Shown: positions 7,722 to 15,117 of the stretch, one piece after another | How positions within the stretch are numbered: position 1 is the stretch's first letter | Layout of the letters: every line of letters begins with the position of its first letter | Source of the DNA: Oscillospiraceae bacterium | GTDB lineage: Bacteria; Bacillota; Clostridia; Oscillospirales; Oscillospiraceae | Direction: 5' to 3' | Assembly (NCBI GenBank): GCA_020025535.1 | Contig: JAHHRY010000010.1 | Coordinates: 1 to 46,597, forward strand | Length of the DNA: 46,597 bases | Made by a program: the position numbers and the translations under genes | The notes under the pieces: model-generated | The model's database searches: none | What the model was told of the DNA's origin: nothing | Seen by the model: the letters and a program-made list of their open reading frames with translations, nothing else

Positions 7722-7803
7722 AGTTCGGGTTTTGGAAAAAACTGTTTTATTTGCGAGAATTGTGATTTTGGCAGTATACAGCATTGATTTTGGAGGATAT
7801 TTC

Positions 7804-9168
7804 ATGAGAGTTGGCCCCAATGTGTATCTTCGTTCAGATGGCCGCTGGGAGGCTCGTTATCAGAAGTGCGTCGATGAAAACGACCGGGTTGTTTATGGCT
7901 ACACCTATGGCATAACACAGGAGGAAGCCGTGAAAAAAAGAACTGAAAAGCTGATAGAACTGAATGTGGCAGGTGCAGACACCTCTATTCTGGCATCTCA
8001 AAATCCGGAAGTAAGTACCTGCACAGTTTTAAATACGAAGGCAACGAGATGTTTCATGAAGAAAGAAAAGTTTAAGCAGTCCTTTAATCCCCAAATCAGT
8101 GACAGTATCCAAACTATACTGATCCAGAACAACACACCGGAAAGTACTGCGTTCTTTTTGGGATTGTTTTTAGGGTTGTCCATTGGGGAAATGGCGGTAC
8201 TGCGATACGGGGATCTAGATTTTACAACCCATATGGTGATGGTTTCTCAAAATGCTGTGAGCGAAAACAGAAAACTGATTCCTGTCAGCGTGGAACCCAG
8301 AGCCATTCCCATGACAGATTATGTGATTTGGCTTTTAACCAGGCGCGGCTTGCAGAAAAAAGAAAAAAACTACTATGTTTTCACGGATTCTGCCGAACTG
8401 GTGGAAAGTATCCGAAAAATTGAAAGCAGTTTTCGTAAATTGCTGAGTCCATGGATGGATGCCGCAGATTTGTCCGCAGAAGCTCTTCGCAGTACATTTA
8501 TCCGCCGGTGTCTGCAATCCAACCTGAACATTGAAACGGTTTCTCTGCTTACCGGTGTAGATAAAGAGACGCTTTATCGTTACTTCGGTATGTACATCAA
8601 GGCAACGCCTATGGACATCAAACGGCTGGATCACTATTGCCGTATCGGGGAAAACAGGGATATCCGCCATATGAATCTTCTGATTCTGGGGGCGGGCAGC
8701 CATGGACACGGCGTGAAAGAAATTGCCGAAATGACAGGCGTGTTCAGTGCCATCAAGTTCCTAGATGACAGCGAAGAAGGTTTGGATATTATTGGAAAAT
8801 ACGAAGATTATTTGTCGTATTTCCGGGCATTCCCGTTGGCGTTTCCTGCTTTTGACGATAACGATCTGCGTGAAATGTGGACAAAACGATTGCAACAGGC
8901 GGGCTTTTTGCTTCCCAGACTTATCCATCCCAGCGCTATTGTTTCTGACGATGTGGAAATTGGAGAAGGTACCATTATTATGTCGCAGGCTACGGTGAAT
9001 TCCGGTGTCAAAATTGGCAATGCCTGCATCATTGCGCCCAACAGTATGGCCAGCTTCGGCTGCCGGATTGACAATTATTGCCATCTGGACAGCGGCTGCA
9101 TTGTGCGCAGAGATGCCTATGTGCCGGAAAAAACACTGGTGGAGAGCAGAGAGGTTTATGGAAAATGA
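7804..9168 (+). CDS. Degenerate tyrosine recombinase fused to degenerate NeuD/PglD-like acyltransferase
   Basis: The 454-residue protein is unbroken. Residues 8-52 resemble the arm-binding domain of phage-type integrases (SDGRWEARYQK, then EEAVKKRTEKL). Residues 95-280 resemble the recombinase catalytic domain: FLGLSIGEMAVLRYGDLDF matches box I but has Ser126 where the catalytic Arg is expected, and AEALRSTFIRRCL matches box II with Arg229 kept but Glu226 in place of His; LTGV has Val252 where His is usual; Tyr260 may remain. Residues 290-454 match the NeuD/PglD family: a Rossmann-like GAGSHGHG segment, then hexapeptide turns (IHPSAIVSDDVEIGEG). The expected Glu-His pair is Ser417-Phe418, and the protein stops about three coils early. 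GGAGG precedes ATG 7804 by seven bases. As first gene of the operon it may be a regulator; this is inference. Confidence 0.75.
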   Translation: MRVGPNVYLRSDGRWEARYQKCVDENDRVVYGYTYGITQEEAVKKRTEKLIELNVAGADTSILASQNPEVSTCTVLNTKATRCFMKKEKFKQSFNPQISDSIQTILIQNNTPESTAFFLGLFLGLSIGEMAVLRYGDLDFTTHMVMVSQNAVSENRKLIPVSVEPRAIPMTDYVIWLLTRRGLQKKEKNYYVFTDSAELVESIRKIESSFRKLLSPWMDAADLSAEALRSTFIRRCLQSNLNIETVSLLTGVDKETLYRYFGMYIKATPMDIKRLDHYCRIGENRDIRHMNLLILGAGSHGHGVKEIAEMTGVFSAIKFLDDSEEGLDIIGKYEDYLSYFRAFPLAFPAFDDNDLREMWTKRLQQAGFLLPRLIHPSAIVSDDVEIGEGTIIMSQATVNSGVKIGNACIIAPNSMASFGCRIDNYCHLDSGCIVRRDAYVPEKTLVESREVYGK

Positions 9169-9248
9169 ATCTGCAGCGCCCAAATGCTTTCATTGATGAA
9201 TCTACGGTTTTTAAACTTTCGTAACAAAAAGGAGAGGGGTATTATTTT

Positions 9249-10475
9249 ATGAGTGCAGATATGAACAATATTAGAAAAATTCCGTTTTCGCCCCCCGATA
9301 TGTCCGAACTGGAAGTCCAGGAAGTAAGAGAGACTATCCTGTCCGGCTGGATCACCACTGGACCCAAAACAAAAGAATTTGAGCGGCAGATTGCTATGCG
9401 CTGCGGAGTCCGAAAGGCTGCCTGCCTGAATTCCCAGACTGCCTGTGCTGAGATGGCGCTTCACATTCTGGGCATCGGTCCCGGTGACGAGGTCATTGTG
9501 CCTGCCTATACATATACTGCTACGGCTTCTGTAGTTTGCCACGTGGGTGCCAAATTGGTGCTGGTGGATGTACAGAAAGACAGTCTGGAGATGGACTACG
9601 ACCAGATGGAACGGGCTATCAACGAACACACAAAAGTTATCATCCCTGTGGATCTGGGAGGCGTCCCCTGTGATTACGAACGGATTTATGAGATTGTAGA
9701 GAAGAAAAGAAATCTGTTCCGTCCTGACAACGAGATTCAGCGGGCCATGGGCCACATCTCGGTCAATACGGATGCAGCCCATGCCTTCGGCGCTACCCGA
9801 AAGGGAATACAAGTGGGAGCCATCGGCGACTTCTCCAGCTTTTCCTTCCATGCGGTCAAAAACCTGACAACAGCAGAAGGCGGTGCCTTGACCTGGAAGA
9901 CCATTCCCGGCATCGACGACGAGAAAATCTACCGCCAGATTCAGCTCTTATCGCTCCACGGTCAGTCAAAGGATGCACTGGCCAAGACCCGTCTTGGCGC
10001 ATGGGAGTATGATGTCATCGGCCCGTGGTACAAATGCAATATGACGGATATTATGGCGGGTATTGGTCTGGCGCAGCTTCGCCGCTATGACGAAATGCTT
10101 CAGCGCAGACGGGAGATCATCGGTCGCTATGATGCTGCCTTGAAGACTCTTGGAGTAGAGACTCTGCCGCATTATACCGAGGATCACCAGTCTTCTGGTC
10201 ACCTTTATATTACACGCGTGCCTGGTATCACCACGGAGCAGCGGCAGGAAATCATCACCAGAATGGCCGAGTGCGGTGTTGCAACCAATGTCCACTACAA
10301 GCCGCTGCCCATGCTGACGGCTTATAAAAATCTGGGATTTGATATCAGCAACTACCCCAATGCCTATGCCCGGTTTGCCAATGAGATTACGCTGCCTCTG
10401 CATACAAGGCTGAGTGATGAAGATGTGGACTATGTGATTGGAAACTACGCAAAAATTGTGAAGGAATATATCTGA
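9249..10475 (+). CDS. DegT/DnrJ/EryC1-type sugar aminotransferase
   Basis: This PLP enzyme of 408 residues transfers an amino group to a 4-keto (or 3-keto) nucleotide sugar. Residues 86-95 (AYTYTATASV) and DAAHAFGA around Asp175 bind the cofactor, and Lys204 in FHAVKNLTTAEGG is the Schiff-base lysine. It resembles PglE-type enzymes of the bacillosamine pathway and sits between a PglD-like domain and a PglC-like sugar transferase, which fits making a 4-amino sugar for chain initiation. The 4,6-dehydratase needed to supply its substrate is not in the window. GGAGAGG lies 11 bases before ATG 9249. Confidence 0.93.
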   Translation: MSADMNNIRKIPFSPPDMSELEVQEVRETILSGWITTGPKTKEFERQIAMRCGVRKAACLNSQTACAEMALHILGIGPGDEVIVPAYTYTATASVVCHVGAKLVLVDVQKDSLEMDYDQMERAINEHTKVIIPVDLGGVPCDYERIYEIVEKKRNLFRPDNEIQRAMGHISVNTDAAHAFGATRKGIQVGAIGDFSSFSFHAVKNLTTAEGGALTWKTIPGIDDEKIYRQIQLLSLHGQSKDALAKTRLGAWEYDVIGPWYKCNMTDIMAGIGLAQLRRYDEMLQRRREIIGRYDAALKTLGVETLPHYTEDHQSSGHLYITRVPGITTEQRQEIITRMAECGVATNVHYKPLPMLTAYKNLGFDISNYPNAYARFANEITLPLHTRLSDEDVDYVIGNYAKIVKEYI

Positions 10476-10477
10476 GT

Positions 10478-11218
10478 ATGATGTTGAAAAAGTGGGAGGA
10501 TCTTCCTGCGGATATGCAGACGGAAGAAGTACGCCCCTATTATGATCTGCTGGCAAAGAAAAAAGTTAGCCTGTTCTTTAAGCGGCTTTTTGATATTGCG
10601 GTGTCTTTGGTTTTGATGATATTGTTGTCGCCGGTGTTTCTGATTCTGGCAATCGCCATTAAGATGGACTCCAAGGGACCGGTTTTTTATCGGCAGGTCA
10701 GAATTACGCAGTATGGAAAACCGTTCCGAATCCATAAGTTCCGTTCGATGGTAACCGGAGCCGACAAGGGCAGTCAGGTTACGGTCGGCGGGGACAGCCG
10801 TATTACCCGGGTGGGAAAGGTTGTCCGCAACTGCCGGCTGGATGAGATTGCCCAGCTTCTGGATGTGCTTCGGGGTACGATGACCTTTGTGGGTGTCCGT
10901 CCTGAGGTTCCCAAGTATGTGGAGCATTATACGGCAGAAATGAAGGCAACTTTTCTTCTGCCTGCAGGCGTGACCAATCTCACATCTATCTACTATGCCG
11001 GCGAAGCGGCGCTGCTCAGCGCGGCGGCGGATACAGATAAAGTGTATATTCAAGAAGTCCTTCCGCAGAAAATGGTATATAACCTTGAAGGAATTAAAAA
11101 GTTTTCTTTTTGGGGAGATATTAAACTGATGTTTATGACATTCTTTGCAGTGTGCGGAAAGAAGTATGAAGACAGTAATGTGTCTAAGGAAGGGGAGAGT
11201 GCAGCGAATGTCCGGTGA
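10478..11218 (+). CDS. Initiating undecaprenyl-phosphate sugar phosphotransferase (PglC/WbaP family)
   Basis: The 246-residue monotopic membrane enzyme transfers a phospho-sugar from a UDP-sugar to undecaprenyl phosphate, the first membrane step of repeat-unit synthesis. A hydrophobic re-entrant helix lies at about residues 37-62, followed by DSKGPVFYRQVRI, the KFRSM segment (87-91) and the catalytic Asp122-Glu123 dyad in RLDEIAQ. GVRPE replaces the more common GPRPE. A second ATG follows one codon after the first; AAGGA is 12 bases before 10478. The end overlaps the next gene by 11 bases. Confidence 0.94.
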   Translation: MMLKKWEDLPADMQTEEVRPYYDLLAKKKVSLFFKRLFDIAVSLVLMILLSPVFLILAIAIKMDSKGPVFYRQVRITQYGKPFRIHKFRSMVTGADKGSQVTVGGDSRITRVGKVVRNCRLDEIAQLLDVLRGTMTFVGVRPEVPKYVEHYTAEMKATFLLPAGVTNLTSIYYAGEAALLSAAADTDKVYIQEVLPQKMVYNLEGIKKFSFWGDIKLMFMTFFAVCGKKYEDSNVSKEGESAANVR

Positions 11219-11975
11219 TTTGGTATCCATTATTATGCCTTCCTGGAATACAGGACGCTTTATTGCTGAGTCCATAGAGTCTGTGAGAAAGCAGACATAT
11301 CAGAATTGGGAACTGATTATCGTAGATGATTGCTCGACGGATAATACTGACGAGGTTGTTGGATCCTTCCACGATGACCGAATCAGGTATTTGAAAAACG
11401 AAAAGAACTGCGGCGCAGCCCTTACGAGGAACCGGGCCATCCGGGAAGCCAGAGGTGAGTGGATTGCTTTCCTGGATTCGGATGATCTGTGGGCGCCGGA
11501 GAAGCTGGAAAAGCAGCTCCGTTTTATGAAAGAAAACGGCTATGTGTTTTCGTACCACGATTACGTCAAGATCGACGAAGCATCTCAGCCGCTGAGTATT
11601 TATGTAACAGGTCCTGAGATCGTGACAAAACGTAAGATGTATAACTACGGCTATCCAGGCTGCCTGACCTTTATGTACAGCGCAAAAGCCTTTGGACAGA
11701 TTCAGATCAAGGACATCAAGAAGAACAATGACTATGCTATTTTGCTGAAGCTTTGCAAGAAAGCGAACTGCTATCTTTTGCCCGAGAACCTGGCTCAATA
11801 CAGAATCCGTAAAAAATCCATCTCTCATGATAAGCTGAGCAAAAAATTGAAAAGCCATTATGATTTGTTCCACTTCTGTGATGAGCGTTGTGCACCTGCG
11901 GCGCTCTGGTTTGCGTGCTGGAATATGTTCTACGGAATCCTGAAAAAGAAATTTTACGAAAAAAAGATTGTTTAA
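11208..11975 (+). CDS. Family 2 glycosyltransferase
   Basis: The 255-residue GT-A enzyme opens with VSIIMPSWNTGRFIAESI, has VDDCSTDNT near residues 39-47 and the metal-binding FLDSDD (DxD at 90-92). It probably adds one sugar to the lipid-linked repeat unit on the cytoplasmic face. There is no long C-terminal membrane segment. ATG 11208 is chosen because GGGGAG lies upstream and the family homology starts there; it overlaps the sugar transferase gene by 11 bases. Confidence 0.93.
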   Translation: MSGDLVSIIMPSWNTGRFIAESIESVRKQTYQNWELIIVDDCSTDNTDEVVGSFHDDRIRYLKNEKNCGAALTRNRAIREARGEWIAFLDSDDLWAPEKLEKQLRFMKENGYVFSYHDYVKIDEASQPLSIYVTGPEIVTKRKMYNYGYPGCLTFMYSAKAFGQIQIKDIKKNNDYAILLKLCKKANCYLLPENLAQYRIRKKSISHDKLSKKLKSHYDLFHFCDERCAPAALWFACWNMFYGILKKKFYEKKIV

Positions 11976-12008
11976 TCATCATATTACAATTAGCAGAAGG
12001 AGATTCTC

Positions 12009-12908
12009 ATGAGTAATCACGGCGCTGTTTATAATATCCGAAGAAAAATGCAATTGCTTGCATACGACATTTTTGGACCTGAGTTCATGTCGAAAGTGTA
12101 TTTCAAAATTGTGCTTGGGCAGAAACTGAATCTAAAGAATCCTCAGACATTCAACGAAAAGCTTCAGTGGCTGAAAATCAATTACTGGAAAAATCAGAAA
12201 GCGGCAATTCAGTGTGCGGATAAATACGCTGTGCGGTCTTATGTTCAGTCTATCGGCAAAGGCGAAATCCTGAATGACATTCTCTTTGCGTGGGACGATG
12301 CTTCAGAAATTGACTGGGACAAGCTGCCGGAACAGTTCGTCCTGAAATGCAACCACGGATGCGGGTACAACATCATCTGCAAAAACAAGAGTGATCTGGA
12401 CGAAGCAGAGACTAGAAAAAAACTGAACAAATGGATGCATGAGGACTTTTCCAAGTTTAATGCAGAACCCCATTATGCAAAAATTAAACGAAAGATTATC
12501 TGTGAAAAATACCTTGGGGACGATGTCATAAATTATAATATTTATTGTCTCAACGGAAAGGTAACGTTTTTTTCTGTTGCAGGCGGATTGGGCAATGGGG
12601 AAGACGAGCATTTGACATACTACAATCCGGACGGCTCCGTAGCCGCCTTTAAGAATAAGAGTTTCCCGGCAGTTGCGGACAAGCTGTCTGCGTTGCTGCC
12701 TCAGATGGAAGAACTGGCGGAATTTTTTGCAAAGGAGTTCCCGCTGGTGCGTGTGGATTTGTTTGATGTGGGCGGAAGAATTATTTTGTCGGAGCTGACT
12801 TTTACACCCGGCGGCGCTCTGATTCCTTTTGATCCGACAGAAGCAGACCTTGAGCTTGGCAAAAAGCTTGATATTTCGGATATAATGAAAGAGGCAACTA
12901 AATGTTGA
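12009..12908 (+). CDS. TupA-like ATP-grasp protein
   Basis: The 299-residue protein matches the TupA-like ATP-grasp family found in polysaccharide loci. It has the NPQTFNEKLQWLK opening, ADKYAVRSYV, FVLKCNHGCGYNIIC (the ATP-contacting lysine and loop), and the C-terminal VRVDLFDVGGRIILSELTFTPGG with Asp/Glu likely binding metal. TupA of alkaliphilic bacilli is tied to teichuronopeptide synthesis, where amino acids join uronic acid polymers; ATP-grasp chemistry would make an amide. Its neighbours Ddl and Alr, and the Ugd/epimerase pair downstream, make an amino-acid-decorated uronic acid polymer a reasonable but untested idea. AAGGAG precedes ATG 12009. Confidence 0.88.
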   Translation: MSNHGAVYNIRRKMQLLAYDIFGPEFMSKVYFKIVLGQKLNLKNPQTFNEKLQWLKINYWKNQKAAIQCADKYAVRSYVQSIGKGEILNDILFAWDDASEIDWDKLPEQFVLKCNHGCGYNIICKNKSDLDEAETRKKLNKWMHEDFSKFNAEPHYAKIKRKIICEKYLGDDVINYNIYCLNGKVTFFSVAGGLGNGEDEHLTYYNPDGSVAAFKNKSFPAVADKLSALLPQMEELAEFFAKEFPLVRVDLFDVGGRIILSELTFTPGGALIPFDPTEADLELGKKLDISDIMKEATKC

Positions 12909-13855
12909 AGCAGAAAAAAGTAATGGTGATTTGCGGCGGCGTCTCTACGGAAAGGGATGTTTCTCTGCGGAGCGGTGAAGCTGTGTACGGTGCACTGAAG
13001 GATGCCGGATTTGAGAATATCATGCTTTTCGACCTTACACAGGATAACATGGCAGATATTCTGAAGGAAAAGCCTGATATTGCGTTTCTGGCGCTGCACG
13101 GAGAAGGCGGCGAGGATGGCTGCATTCAGGGCATGCTGGAACTGGCCAATATTCCGTATACGGGGCCCGGTGTCGCCGCAAGTGCGGTATGCATGAACAA
13201 AACTCTGACCAAGCAGATCCTGCAGATGCACGGCATCCCCACGGCGAAGTTTGTCGTAAAAAGCAAAGCAGAATGCTCGGATATTCCCGTCCTTGCGGAG
13301 GAGCTGATCGATATTTTGGGACTCCCCATGGTTCTGAAATCTCCGTGTCAGGGCTCCAGCATTGGCGTTGTGATTGTCAAGAACCGTGAAGAAATGCCGG
13401 CAGCAGTGGAAGAGGTCTTTAAGTACGGCAATCAGCTTCTGGCCGAAGAATTTCTCAACGGAACCGAAATCACTCTGCCGATTCTGGGAAATGAAGAATT
13501 AACCATTCTTCCTGATATTGAAATCACTTCCGAACGGGAGTTTTACGATTATAAGGCCAAGTATACCAGTGGCCTGTGTCATCATATCCTTCCTGCAAGA
13601 ATCAGCGAAGAAAATCGTGCGAAGGTGCAGCAGATCGGTAGAAAAGCATATAAAGCGTTGGATTGCTGCGGTACATCCAGAATTGACTTTATCATTGACG
13701 AGAAAAAAGGTCCCATGGTGATTGAGGTGAACACACTCCCCGGCATGACGCAGATGAGCCTGTTCCCGGATGCGGCGCGGTACGCCGGAATTTCGTTTGG
13801 GCAGCTCGTGACGCGAATTGCAGAACTGGGTGTCGAAGCTCACAGCAAACAATAA
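12902..13855 (+). CDS. ddl: D-alanine--D-alanine ligase
   Basis: The 317-residue ATP-grasp ligase joins two D-alanines for peptidoglycan precursors. Active-site residues are in place: Glu17 in GGVSTERDVSLRSG, Ser152/153 in CQGSSIGVV, Tyr217 in FYDYKAKY (the tyrosine typical of D-Ala-D-Ala rather than D-Ala-D-Lac enzymes), and metal-binding Asp/Glu/Asn in RIDFIIDEKKGPMVIEVN. It overlaps the ATP-grasp gene by seven bases, so it is firmly inside the polysaccharide operon and translationally coupled to it. Whether the host has another ddl cannot be seen here; none is in the dcw cluster at 31916-44477. Confidence 0.95.
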   Translation: MLKQKKVMVICGGVSTERDVSLRSGEAVYGALKDAGFENIMLFDLTQDNMADILKEKPDIAFLALHGEGGEDGCIQGMLELANIPYTGPGVAASAVCMNKTLTKQILQMHGIPTAKFVVKSKAECSDIPVLAEELIDILGLPMVLKSPCQGSSIGVVIVKNREEMPAAVEEVFKYGNQLLAEEFLNGTEITLPILGNEELTILPDIEITSEREFYDYKAKYTSGLCHHILPARISEENRAKVQQIGRKAYKALDCCGTSRIDFIIDEKKGPMVIEVNTLPGMTQMSLFPDAARYAGISFGQLVTRIAELGVEAHSKQ

Positions 13856-13863
13856 CAGAATGC

Positions 13864-13892
13864 CATACGGGCTCGACAGCCGATACCGTATG
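13864..13892 (+). other. Intra-operon hairpin between ddl and alr
   Basis: CATACGG (13864-13870) pairs with CCGTATG (13886-13892), with a small inner GCT/AGC stem. No T-run follows, so it is not a simple terminator; it may be an RNA stability or processing element. Confidence 0.45.
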
Positions 13893-13929
13893 CAATGGGT
13901 AAGGTGAAAACAAAGGGTGTGTTGCATAA

Positions 13930-15075
13930 ATGGAATCCAGAGTGTGTCAGAGAGAAAGACGTTCCTGGGCGACAATTGACCTGAATCAATTGGTCCGTAA
14001 TTACGAGATCTATAAAAGGTCACTGAAAGTGGACACAAAAGTGATGACCGTGATTAAGGCAAATGCGTATGGCCATGGGGATTCCGAGGTTGCTGCTGCT
14101 CTTCAAAAGCATGGTGTTTCCATGTTTGCGGTTTCCAATGTGGACGAAGCCGTTACCCTGCGTCAGGCCGGAATTACCGGTGAAATCCTGATTCTCGGAT
14201 ATACAGCGGCAGATATGGCAGATGTGCTGCTGGAGCACAATATTATTCAGACGATTGTTTCGGAGGAACATGCGGCTGCACTGGCGGCAACGGGGATACC
14301 TGTCAGATGCCAGTTTGCCATAGATACGGGCATGAATCGAATCGGTCTGGATGCGGACAATGTTGATGCGTGTGAGCGGATCATTCGCACATACCAGGAA
14401 AAGCTACAGATCTGCGGCCTGTTTACGCATTTCTGTGTTGCGGATACGGATCAGGAAGCGTGCGTGCGGTTTACGGGGGAGCAGGTTCAAAAGTTCCGGG
14501 CAGTTGTGGATTCCGTAGCGGATCTTAACCTGTCTTATATTCACTGCTGCAATTCTGCGGCTGGAATTTTTCACCTGAATAAAGGCGTGGAATTTAAGGG
14601 AATTGACCGGATTGTTCGTCTGGGAATCATCCTTTATGGCCTGAAACCAGATTATTCCAATACCATTCCAGAGGAAATCAAGCCTGTCCTGACATGGGAA
14701 ACGTCGGTTTCCATGGTTAAAGAGTTGAATGTGGATGAAACGGTCGGATATGGCAGAACATACAAGGCAACGGAAAAAAGAAAGATTGCCACGCTGACAA
14801 CGGGCTATGCCGACGGCTACAACCGTGGGCTGTCCAACTGCGGCTATGTATTGCTCCATGGGAAACGTGCTCCGATTGTGGGGCGGATCTGCATGGATCA
14901 GATGACAGTGGATGTGACGGATATCCCGGAAGCAAGGATGGGGGATCGCGTTACACTTTTGGGAAGAAACGGGAATGAGATAATTAGTGCAGATGATATG
15001 GCGCAGCTGCTTGGTACAATTGGTTATGAAGTTGTCTGCTGCATTTCCAATCGTGTCCAGCGATTTTATATTTGA
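13930..15075 (+). CDS. alr: Alanine racemase
   Basis: The 381-residue PLP enzyme interconverts L- and D-alanine. The PLP lysine is Lys43 in VIKANAYGHG; the second catalytic base is Tyr274 in VGYGRTY; Arg230 precedes LGIILYG; and GRICMDQ carries Cys321. All key residues are intact, so it should be active. It follows ddl by 74 bases and its AAAGGGTG site is somewhat far from the ATG. Together with ddl it makes a D-Ala-D-Ala supply module inside a polysaccharide operon. A serine racemase variant is possible but there is no membrane domain as in VanT. Confidence 0.95.
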   Translation: MESRVCQRERRSWATIDLNQLVRNYEIYKRSLKVDTKVMTVIKANAYGHGDSEVAAALQKHGVSMFAVSNVDEAVTLRQAGITGEILILGYTAADMADVLLEHNIIQTIVSEEHAAALAATGIPVRCQFAIDTGMNRIGLDADNVDACERIIRTYQEKLQICGLFTHFCVADTDQEACVRFTGEQVQKFRAVVDSVADLNLSYIHCCNSAAGIFHLNKGVEFKGIDRIVRLGIILYGLKPDYSNTIPEEIKPVLTWETSVSMVKELNVDETVGYGRTYKATEKRKIATLTTGYADGYNRGLSNCGYVLLHGKRAPIVGRICMDQMTVDVTDIPEARMGDRVTLLGRNGNEIISADDMAQLLGTIGYEVVCCISNRVQRFYI

Positions 15076-15117
15076 AAGTGCACAAGTTAGCACTGCTAAA
15101 GAAATGGAACGGGTAAA

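Larger units (their letters stand above)
7221..7803. other. 583-base intergenic region upstream of the polysaccharide locus
   Basis: No convincing gene is seen on either strand. The left two thirds (to about 7560) are mixed in composition without recognisable features. The right part (about 7560-7760) is strongly AT-rich and holds two candidate promoters and a 12-base direct repeat TTTGACGGSGAA at 7589-7600 and 7698-7709 (one mismatch), the second copy lying in the promoter spacer. Divergent spmA and the polysaccharide operon share this gap. Confidence 0.6.

Noticed and set aside
7221..7803. Phase-variable promoter inversion suggested by a recombinase-like first gene.
   Set aside because: No inverted repeats of useful length flank the promoter, and the recombinase-like domain lacks key catalytic residues.
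9100..9248. A frameshift truncating the acyltransferase half of the fusion protein.
   Set aside because: No continuation of the beta-helix was recognised downstream in the other frames, and a proper ribosome site for the next gene follows.
13864..13892. A T-box or other amino-acid riboswitch before alr.
   Set aside because: The gap is too short and lacks the T-box core and terminator; only a simple hairpin is present.
12902..15075. ddl and alr as part of a vancomycin-resistance (vanG-like) cluster.
   Set aside because: The ligase keeps the Tyr of D-Ala-D-Ala enzymes, the racemase has no membrane domain, and no VanXY, VanW or VanRS genes are nearby.
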